From positions 248,001 to 312,000 of the forward strand of contig NZ_JAHRWL010000001.1 of assembly GCF_019104745.1 (NCBI RefSeq): DNA of 64,000 nucleotides, read 5' to 3'. The position numbers and the translations under genes are program-made. The notes below the pieces were generated by a model. The model saw nothing but the letters and a program-made list of their open reading frames with translations, was not told where the DNA came from and did not search any database. This document shows positions 57,905-64,000 of the stretch, one piece after another (the first letter of the stretch is position 1; each line of letters opens with the position of its first letter). The stretch is from Thalassococcus arenae. GTDB taxonomy: Bacteria; Pseudomonadota; Alphaproteobacteria; Rhodobacterales; Rhodobacteraceae.

Positions 57905-59068
57905 ATGCCCGTCATCACCGAAATCGAGGACCTCAAGCGCATCTACCGTCGCCGCGTGCCAAAGATGTTCTACGATTATTGCGAATCCGGCAGCTGGTCC
58001 GAACAGACCTTTCGCGAGAACAGCTCGGATTTCGACAAGCTGTATCTGCGTCAACGCGTGGCCGTCGACATGGCGGGCCGCAATCTGAAGACCCAGATGA
58101 TCGGACAGGACGTGTCGATGCCGGTGGCGCTGGCGCCGGTCGGTCTGACCGGGATGCAGCATTTCGACGGCGAGATCAAAGCCGCGCGGGCGGCCGAGAA
58201 ATTCGGTGTTCCGTTCTGCCTGTCGACCATGTCGATCTGTTCGATCGAGGATGTCGCGTCGCATACCGAAAAACCGTTCTGGATGCAGGTCTACACGCTC
58301 AAGGACGACGATTTCATGCAACGGCTGTTCGACCGGGCGAAGGACGCCAAATGCTCGGCCGCGGTGATCACCGTCGACCTGCAATTGCTGGGCCAGCGTC
58401 ACAAGGACCTCAAGAACGGCCTGTCGGCCCCGCCGAAACTGACCCCCGCCTCGGTCGCCAACATGATGACCAAGGTTCAGTGGGGCATCGGCATGCTGTC
58501 GACCAAGCGGCGGTTCTTCGGCAATATCGTCGGCCATGCCAAGGGCGTGACCGACCCTTCGTCACTCAGCACCTGGACCGCCGAGGCGTTCGACCAGTCG
58601 CTGAACTGGGACCGCATCCGCGAATTCCGCAAGATGTGGGACGGCCCGCTGATCATCAAGGGCATCATGGATCCGCGCGACGCGCTCGAGGCCTGCAACG
58701 TGGGCGCGGATGCGATCATCGTGTCGAACCACGGCGGGCGTCAGCTGGACGGCGCGCTCAGTTCCATCCGCGCCCTGCCGGCGATCGTCGATGCCGTGGG
58801 TGACAAGATCGAGGTGCATCTCGACAGCGGCATCCGGTCGGGTCAAGACGTGCTCAAGGCGGTCGCCATGGGCGCCAAGGCGGCGTGGATCGGGCGCGCC
58901 TGGGTCTACGGGCTGGGCGCGATGGGGCAACAGGGCGTGACCCGCGCACTGGAAGTCATCCACAAGGAACTGGACATGTCGATGGCACTGTGCGGCCGCA
59001 CCGACATCGCCAAGGTCGATCGCGATATCCTGATGGTGCCCCAGGGTTTCGACGACGGCTGGCAGTAA
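57905..59068 (+). CDS. lldD: FMN-dependent L-lactate dehydrogenase
   Basis: A 387-residue alpha-hydroxy-acid dehydrogenase of the LldD type. It oxidises L-lactate to pyruvate and passes electrons to the quinone pool at the membrane. FMN and active-site motifs: ALAPVGLTGMQHFDGEIKAA, CLSTMSICSIEDVA, the catalytic His in VSNHGGRQLDGA, and DSGIRSGQDVLKA, then GRAWVYGLGAMGQQGV. Length is normal. AAAGG lies upstream of ATG 57905. The divergent palindrome at 57776-57813 might also affect it. Confidence 0.93.
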   Translation: MPVITEIEDLKRIYRRRVPKMFYDYCESGSWSEQTFRENSSDFDKLYLRQRVAVDMAGRNLKTQMIGQDVSMPVALAPVGLTGMQHFDGEIKAARAAEKFGVPFCLSTMSICSIEDVASHTEKPFWMQVYTLKDDDFMQRLFDRAKDAKCSAAVITVDLQLLGQRHKDLKNGLSAPPKLTPASVANMMTKVQWGIGMLSTKRRFFGNIVGHAKGVTDPSSLSTWTAEAFDQSLNWDRIREFRKMWDGPLIIKGIMDPRDALEACNVGADAIIVSNHGGRQLDGALSSIRALPAIVDAVGDKIEVHLDSGIRSGQDVLKAVAMGAKAAWIGRAWVYGLGAMGQQGVTRALEVIHKELDMSMALCGRTDIAKVDRDILMVPQGFDDGWQ

Positions 59069-59078
59069 AACCGCCGCC

Positions 59079-59105
59079 GCTGTCGCGGATCACTGCCGCG
59101 ACAGC
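59079..59105. terminator. Hairpin at convergent gene ends
   Basis: A perfect 10-bp stem GCTGTCGCGG/CCGCGACAGC (59079-59088 with 59096-59105), spanning the stop of the minus-strand MFS gene (59090) and lying 11 nt after the lldD stop. Confidence 0.6.
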
Positions 59106-60244
59106 AACCGCGCCCAGACCGGCAGCAGACCGGCGGCGACGGCGAACATGATCGCGGCGATGACGTAGAAAGACATCCGAAGCCCGAAACCCTCGGACAC
59201 GAACCCCATGATGACCGGGCCCAGGAAAAACGCCGCATAGCCAAGCGCTGCGGCCTGGCTGATCGCGGTCAGGCGAAACCGCGGGGGCACCGCCTGTCCG
59301 ACCAGCCCCAGTGCCAGCGGACCCACAACCGACGATCCCAGCCCGCCCAACAGAAAGCCCAGATAGGCGACGGGTATGCTGGGCGCCATGCCCGCCAGCG
59401 CCAGCCCGCCACCGGCCAGGCAGGACGCGATCACCATGACCCGGAACGGCGGCCAGCCGGCGCCAATAAGATGCGCCCCCAGCCGTCCCACGGCCATGCC
59501 GGTCGCCAGCAGGGCCGGGCCGTTGGCCCCCTGCCCCGGCGACCCGTTCAAAGTGCGTTCGATATGCAGGGCCGACCACCCCTCGGACGCCGCTTCGCTC
59601 AGAAACGCCGCCAGAACGACCAGGCCGCCGACCCAGACGATGGCCCGGGAAACGCGTTCGGTCGCGCCGTCCGCCGGATCGCCGGATTGCAGGGCGCGAT
59701 CCGGCAAGCGCATCCACGGCACCAGCATCGCCACGGCAACGGCCAATCCGGCAAAGATGACCGGCGGTTCAAGCCCGGCATCGCGCGCGACCCCGACGCC
59801 GACCGCCGCCAGCGCGTAGGCCAGCGAAAACAGGCCGTGGTTGAGGTTCATCAGGCTGCGCCTGCTTGCGCTCTCGGCTTCGCTGACCTCGTTGTTGGCC
59901 AGGACGTCGGCCACACCCGATCCGCCTGCCGCCAGGAACAGCGCGACACCCATCATCGCAGGGGTCGTGGCGAACCCGGCAAGCAAGAAGCCCGACACCA
60001 TCGCGGCCGCGCCCGCCATCATCGCCCATGCGCCGACAAGGCGATAGACCAGCGGGGCAAGCCACATTGCCATCAGCGCGCCGGTCGACCCGATCAGGAT
60101 CAGCGTTCCCCAGAACCCGTCGCCGGCACCGACCTGTGCCTTGAGCACCGGCATCTGAGCCGAAAACGCCGCCCAGCCGAAACCGACGACGATGAAACCG
60201 GTCAAGGCGCGCCGGGAGGCGACAAGATCGTTCAGCAACCGCAT
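59090..60244 (-). CDS. MFS transporter
   Basis: A 384-residue major facilitator with about 12 helices, in the YbjJ-like sugar/fucose-permease-related group (DUF-type small MFS). It has [20 protein letters not shown] in helix 1, [20 protein letters not shown] between helices 4 and 5, [20 protein letters not shown] and [20 protein letters not shown]. Substrate unknown. Start ATG 60244. Divergent from rplY with a 157-nt gap. Confidence 0.85.
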   Translation of the reverse strand: MRLLNDLVASRRALTGFIVVGFGWAAFSAQMPVLKAQVGAGDGFWGTLILIGSTGALMAMWLAPLVYRLVGAWAMMAGAAAMVSGFLLAGFATTPAMMGVALFLAAGGSGVADVLANNEVSEAESASRRSLMNLNHGLFSLAYALAAVGVGVARDAGLEPPVIFAGLAVAVAMLVPWMRLPDRALQSGDPADGATERVSRAIVWVGGLVVLAAFLSEAASEGWSALHIERTLNGSPGQGANGPALLATGMAVGRLGAHLIGAGWPPFRVMVIASCLAGGGLALAGMAPSIPVAYLGFLLGGLGSSVVGPLALGLVGQAVPPRFRLTAISQAAALGYAAFFLGPVIMGFVSEGFGLRMSFYVIAAIMFAVAAGLLPVWARLLSRQ

Positions 60245-60401
60245 GAGCCCGGCTCTGGCATGGGGATTGCACCAAGACCAGACCCAAAACGACAGGCCTG
60301 GGTTTTCCAGCTTGCCAAACGGACCGATCCGGTCTATCGCGCGGGCTTCATGCGGGGTGACAGCCTTGGAGGCACCCCGCCCCTACCAGATGGAGAGAAA
60401 C

Positions 60402-61064
60402 ATGGCTGGCGAGATTCCCGATCTCAACGCCCAGGAACGGACGGGGACAGGCAAGGGCGCCGCTCGTCAGGCGCGCCGCGCCGGTATGGTCCCGGGTATC
60501 GTTTTTGGCGGCGAAAAAGATCCTCTGCCGATTCAGGTGCCCTTCAACGACCTGTTCAAGCGGTTGAAGGCCGGTCGCTTCAAGGCGACGCTGTTCAACC
60601 TGAAGGTCGACGGGCACGAGGATGTCCGCGTGATCTGCCGCGACGTGCAGCGCGACGTGGTCAAGGACCTGCCGACGCATGTCGATTTCATGCGCCTGCG
60701 CCGCACCTCGAAGGTGGCGCTGTATATCCCGGTCGAGTTCACCAACGAAGCCGCATCGCCCGGCATCAAGAAGGGCGGCGTCCTGACGGTCGTCCGCCCC
60801 GAGGTGGAACTGGTCGTCACTGCCAGCGACATCCCCGAAAAGATCGTGGTCGACCTGACCGGCCTCGAAGTGGGCGATGTCGTGACGATTTCCGACGTCA
60901 CGCTGCCCGCCGGCACCAAGCCGACGATCGACCGCGACTTCACGATCTGCAACATCTCGGCCCCGTCGAGCCTGCGTTCGGCCGGTGATGAGGACGAGGA
61001 CGAAGCGGCGGACGTCGAAGCCACCGAAGTTGAGACCGAAGAAGCCGAAGGCACCGAAGAATAA
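60402..61064 (+). CDS. rplY: Ribosomal protein L25/Ctc
   Basis: A 220-residue long-form L25 (Ctc/TL5 type) that binds 5S rRNA. The N-terminal L25 domain (1-95; [20 protein letters not shown], then [10 protein letters not shown]) is followed by the TL5 C-terminal domain (100-190; [20 protein letters not shown]) and an acidic tail rich in Glu/Asp. GGAGAGAAAC precedes ATG 60402. A strong terminator follows. Confidence 0.97.
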   Translation: MAGEIPDLNAQERTGTGKGAARQARRAGMVPGIVFGGEKDPLPIQVPFNDLFKRLKAGRFKATLFNLKVDGHEDVRVICRDVQRDVVKDLPTHVDFMRLRRTSKVALYIPVEFTNEAASPGIKKGGVLTVVRPEVELVVTASDIPEKIVVDLTGLEVGDVVTISDVTLPAGTKPTIDRDFTICNISAPSSLRSAGDEDEDEAADVEATEVETEEAEGTEE

Positions 61065-61090
61065 CCAGGCGGACCGATCGGCCCGCTTGA

Positions 61091-61118
61091 CGCCCCGGCC
61101 CGATGGCCGGGGCGTTTT
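61091..61118 (+). terminator. Rho-independent terminator after rplY
   Basis: A perfect 10-bp stem CGCCCCGGCC/GGCCGGGGCG (61091-61100 with 61105-61114), loop CGAT, then TTTTCGTTT. Confidence 0.93.
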
Positions 61119-61195
61119 CGTTTCCGCCCTGCCCCGCTTCCGTTGTGCGGCCTGACGCGGTATGTCCGAACCATCGCCAGAACGCGGAGGACGCT

Positions 61196-61888
61196 ATGAA
61201 GCTGTTCGTCGGCCTGGGCAATCCCGGCAGCCAATACGCCAAGAACCGTCACAATATCGGCTTTATGGCCGTCGACCGGATTGCCGCCGATCACGGCTTT
61301 GCCCCCTGGCGCGCAAAGTTCCAGGGCCAGTTGACCGAAGGGCGATTGGGTCGTGAAAAGGTTCTGATGCTCAAACCCGAAACGTTCATGAACCGCTCGG
61401 GTCAGGCGGTGGGCGAAGCGGTACGCTTCTACAAGCTCGAACCCGCCGATGTCGTCGTTTTCCACGACGAGCTGGACCTGGCGCCGGGCAAATGCCGTGT
61501 CAAGCTGGGCGGCGGACATGCCGGGCACAACGGGTTGCGTTCCATCCACGGCCATATCGGCGAGGATTACGGCCGCGTCCGGCTCGGGATCGGCCATCCC
61601 GGACGCAAGGACCTTGTCTCGCACTACGTGCTGCACGATTTTCCCAAGGCCGATGCGGAGTGGCTGGACGACTTGCTGCGGGGGTTGTCCGAAGGCGCGC
61701 CGGCTCTTGCCGAGGACGACACAGCGCGATTTCTGAATGCCGTCGCCCTGCGTGTCGCGCCGCCACGGTCATCCAAAGCTGCCGAAAAGCCGGAAACCAC
61801 CGATCGACAAACCCCGAATCCCGGACCCGAGCCCGAGCCCTTGGACAAGCGCAGCCCGTTGCAAAAGCTGGTGGACCGCTTTCGATGA
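61196..61888 (+). CDS. pth: Peptidyl-tRNA hydrolase
   Basis: A 230-residue Pth that releases tRNA from dropped-off peptidyl-tRNA. It opens with KLFVGLGNPGSQYAKNRHNI, with catalytic His19 in NRHN, followed by KPETFMNRSGQAV, VFHDELDLAPGKCRVKLGGG and HNGLRSI. A Pro-rich C-terminal extension of about 40 residues is common in alphaproteobacteria. CGGAGGACGCT precedes ATG 61196. Overlaps the DUF2332 gene by ATGA. Confidence 0.97.
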   Translation: MKLFVGLGNPGSQYAKNRHNIGFMAVDRIAADHGFAPWRAKFQGQLTEGRLGREKVLMLKPETFMNRSGQAVGEAVRFYKLEPADVVVFHDELDLAPGKCRVKLGGGHAGHNGLRSIHGHIGEDYGRVRLGIGHPGRKDLVSHYVLHDFPKADAEWLDDLLRGLSEGAPALAEDDTARFLNAVALRVAPPRSSKAAEKPETTDRQTPNPGPEPEPLDKRSPLQKLVDRFR

Positions 61889-62925
61889 TCGATCTCGAAA
61901 CCGCCTTTCGCCACCAGGCGACGTCCTGCGCGGCTCTCGGTTCGCCATTCATGGGGCGGCTTTGCACGATGTTGGCCGACAACCAGCCGCTGACCGGCGC
62001 GATAGCGGCGCGCTGCGCCGCTTTCGGCGGCGATATCGGACCCGCCGGGCACAGCTTGCCCTTGCGGATCGCCAGTGGCCTTCACGCCCTCGTCCTGTCG
62101 GGGGAGGCGCCGGCGCTGGCCGCCGTCTATCCGCCCAATGCGCCCGACGACGCGGCGTTGCGCGACGCCGTGCTTGCCGCGCTGGCCCAGTTCGACCCGT
62201 ATCTCTCCGACTGGATCGCCTCGCCGCCGCAGACAAACGAAATCCGCCGATCCGCCGCCCTGATCGCCGGGGCGCAGGTGGCCGCCGAGCGGTTTGCCTT
62301 GCCCGTCGTGTTGTCCGAATTGGGCGCTTCTGCCGGTCTGAACCTGAACTGGGACCGCTATGCGCTGGACTTGCCGGGCGCACGGATCGGCCCGGACGAT
62401 GCGCCGGTCGTGCTGCGCCCCAACTGGACCGGTCCCTTGCCGCCCGATGCTGCGCCACAGGTGATCGAACGGCGCGGTGTCGACCTGATGCCGATCGATG
62501 CCGCGACCGACCGGGGCCGTCTGCGTTTGTTGTCCTACCTCTGGCCGGACCAGCCGCACCGCCTGGAAATGACCAACGCCGCGCTGGACCTGCCCATTCC
62601 CGGGATCGACCGGGGCGACGCGGTGGACTGGCTTGCCGACCGGCTGGACAGCGCCCCAGACGGCGCGCTGCACCTGGTGCAGAACACCGTGGCCTGGCAG
62701 TATTTCCCCGCCGACCGGCAGGCGCGCGGCGAGGCGTTGATGCAGCAGGCGGGTCGCGACGCCACGCCGACCCGGCCGCTGGCCTGGCTGCAGATGGAAA
62801 CCGATGGCGACACCACCGGCGGGCGCGGTGCCGCGTTGACGTTGCGGCTTTGGCCGGGCGACGTGACGCTGATGCTGGGTCGCGGCGATTTTCACGGCCG
62901 CTGGATCGACTGGCAGGGCGCCTGA
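61885..62925 (+). CDS. DUF2332 family protein
   Basis: A 346-residue soluble protein of the DUF2332 family. It has FRHQATSCAALGSPFMGRLC at the N-terminus, the central LSELGASAGLNLNWDRYALD with a GASAGLN glycine-rich loop reminiscent of SAM-dependent methyltransferases, and HLVQNTVAWQYFPADRQARG. Function unknown. ATGA overlap with pth makes it translationally coupled, a common neighbour arrangement in Rhodobacterales. Confidence 0.92.
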   Translation: MIDLETAFRHQATSCAALGSPFMGRLCTMLADNQPLTGAIAARCAAFGGDIGPAGHSLPLRIASGLHALVLSGEAPALAAVYPPNAPDDAALRDAVLAALAQFDPYLSDWIASPPQTNEIRRSAALIAGAQVAAERFALPVVLSELGASAGLNLNWDRYALDLPGARIGPDDAPVVLRPNWTGPLPPDAAPQVIERRGVDLMPIDAATDRGRLRLLSYLWPDQPHRLEMTNAALDLPIPGIDRGDAVDWLADRLDSAPDGALHLVQNTVAWQYFPADRQARGEALMQQAGRDATPTRPLAWLQMETDGDTTGGRGAALTLRLWPGDVTLMLGRGDFHGRWIDWQGA

Positions 62926-62986
62926 CCGAACGTCGTCATTGATCGGCGCTGCCGGCCCGCTAATCTGACATCCACGGAGGATCGTC

Positions 62987-64000
62987 ATGCGACGCTGGAT
63001 TGCCACGGGTCTCAAGGCCGGCTTGGTCGGCGCCGTTCTGCTGGGCGCGGCGGCGGTCTGGAAGGCCGAGGAACTGAGCCGCCTCGGCGCCGTCATGACG
63101 CTTTTCGACGAAGACCGGATCGTCGCCAATTTCAGCAATATGGACATGTTGTTCGAAACCCGGCCAATCCCCGCGACCCGCGAAGCCACGCCGTTTGTCA
63201 AGGGTGCGACGCTGACCATGCCGGCGGATTGGGCGGATTTCCTGGTCCGGCGCTCGGTCACCTCTGCGCTGGTTCTGCGGGACGGCGCCGTGGTGCACGA
63301 AAGCTATCATTTGGGCACCGGTGTGGATGATCTGCGCATCTCCTGGTCGGTGGCAAAATCCTACTTGTCGGCGCTGTTCGGCATCCTGCTGGCCGAGGGC
63401 GAAATCGACAGCCTCGACGACCCGGTGACGAAATACGCCCCCGACCTGGTCGGCGGCGCCTATGACGGCGCCACGATCCGCAACGTTCTGCAAATGTCCT
63501 CGGGCGTCGAGTTCGACGAAGACTACCTGGATTTCTGGAGCGACATCAACAAGATGGGCCGTGTCCTGGCGCTCGGCACCTCGATGGACGGCTTTGCCGC
63601 CGGGCTGGATGACCGCATCGGCCCGCCGGGGGAGCGCTGGCAATATGTCTCGATCGACACCCATGTGCTGTCGATGGTGCTGCGCGGCGCCACGGGGCGC
63701 AGCATTCCCGAATTGATGGCGGAAAAGCTGTTCGAGCCGCTGGGTGTCGCCCGCCAGCCCTACTACGTGACCGACGGCTACGGCACGGCCTTCGTGCTGG
63801 GCGGGTTGAACCTGACCACCCGCGACTATGCCCGGATGGGCCTGATGTTCCTGCAGGACGGCGCGCTTGAGGGCCGGCAGATCGTGCCGCGCGACTGGGT
63901 GCGCGAAAGCACGCAGGCCTCGGCCCCCACCCGGCGGGACCAGACCGGGTATGGCTACCAATGGTGGATCCCGCGCGATGCGACCGAAGGCGAATTCTTT
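62987..64000 (+). CDS. Serine hydrolase, beta-lactamase/AmpC-like (3' end outside the window)
   Basis: The first 338 codons of a class-C beta-lactamase-related serine hydrolase. N-terminal membrane anchor (about 8-24, GLKAGLVGAVLLGAAAVW). The SxxK motif is SVAK (Ser121-Lys124 in ISWSVAKSYLSALFGI), and the second motif Tyr is probably in WQYVSIDTHVLS. These enzymes are often esterases or peptidases of the cell envelope; substrate not predictable. CGGAGGATCGTC precedes ATG 62987. The frame is open at the window end, so the gene is truncated only by the window boundary. Confidence 0.92.
   Translation, partial: MRRWIATGLKAGLVGAVLLGAAAVWKAEELSRLGAVMTLFDEDRIVANFSNMDMLFETRPIPATREATPFVKGATLTMPADWADFLVRRSVTSALVLRDGAVVHESYHLGTGVDDLRISWSVAKSYLSALFGILLAEGEIDSLDDPVTKYAPDLVGGAYDGATIRNVLQMSSGVEFDEDYLDFWSDINKMGRVLALGTSMDGFAAGLDDRIGPPGERWQYVSIDTHVLSMVLRGATGRSIPELMAEKLFEPLGVARQPYYVTDGYGTAFVLGGLNLTTRDYARMGLMFLQDGALEGRQIVPRDWVRESTQASAPTRRDQTGYGYQWWIPRDATEGEFF

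Noticed and set aside
1-64000. CRISPR arrays, tRNA/rRNA genes, insertion sequences
   Set aside because: No regularly spaced repeats, cloverleaf-like tRNA sequences or transposase genes were seen on either strand.

Overview
The window is high-GC DNA with dense, mostly ATG-started genes. It looks like a chromosome segment of an alphaproteobacterium, most probably a marine Rhodobacterales (Roseobacter-type) member. The NepR-EcfG-PhyR stress module, HWE/HisKA_2 kinases, FMN-dependent lactate dehydrogenase and overall gene style point that way. No rRNA, tRNA, CRISPR array, insertion sequence or prophage was seen.

Left part (about 1.6-28.8 kb): a general stress response (GSR) island. It holds the anti-sigma factor NepR with its sigma factor EcfG (2.2 kb), the anti-anti-sigma response regulator PhyR (7.6-8.4 kb) and two HWE/HisKA_2-class kinases (21.5-24.6 kb). 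Around them are many predicted effectors: Dps, an amidoligase/glutamine-amidotransferase pair, topoisomerase IB, PRC-barrel, DUF1328, YqjD-like, phage-holin-like/DUF3618 and AI-2E-family proteins, an MscS channel, phospholipase D, YihY, CsbD and a PNPOx-like stress protein. I located by eye 18 copies of the EcfG-type promoter GGAAC-N16/17-CGTT (14 perfect N16, 2 perfect N17, 2 with one -10 mismatch). Most lie about 20-70 nt upstream of a start codon. They include one orphan promoter that reads into a hairpin-rich, gene-free stretch (candidate sRNA, about 11.16-11.25 kb) and one that lies far upstream of the mscS-like gene. A PfpI/DJ-1 gene in the island has an in-frame TGA where the family has a conserved Trp.

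Middle part (28.8-48.1 kb): an NmrA-like/DUF1772 pair with an AraC regulator; a divergent TetR / RND efflux locus with nested palindromes; a secreted seven-repeat propeller protein; and a four-gene operon matching the iodate reductase (Idr) layout: two di-haem peroxidase-like proteins, a Tat-exported Rieske subunit and an AioA-like molybdopterin subunit. A hybrid histidine kinase and a divergent OmpR-type regulator lie just upstream of it.

Right part (48.1-64 kb): mostly housekeeping and metabolism. It includes an acyl-CoA dehydrogenase/CoA-transferase pair, a globin, YchF, a MATE transporter, PPK2, TrpA, a MarR/nitroreductase-like operon with a 38-bp palindrome, L-lactate dehydrogenase, an MFS transporter, ribosomal protein L25, peptidyl-tRNA hydrolase, DUF2332, and a serine hydrolase cut by the window end. 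I found no EcfG-type promoter upstream of the genes to the right of about 28 kb, so the stress island has a fairly sharp edge.
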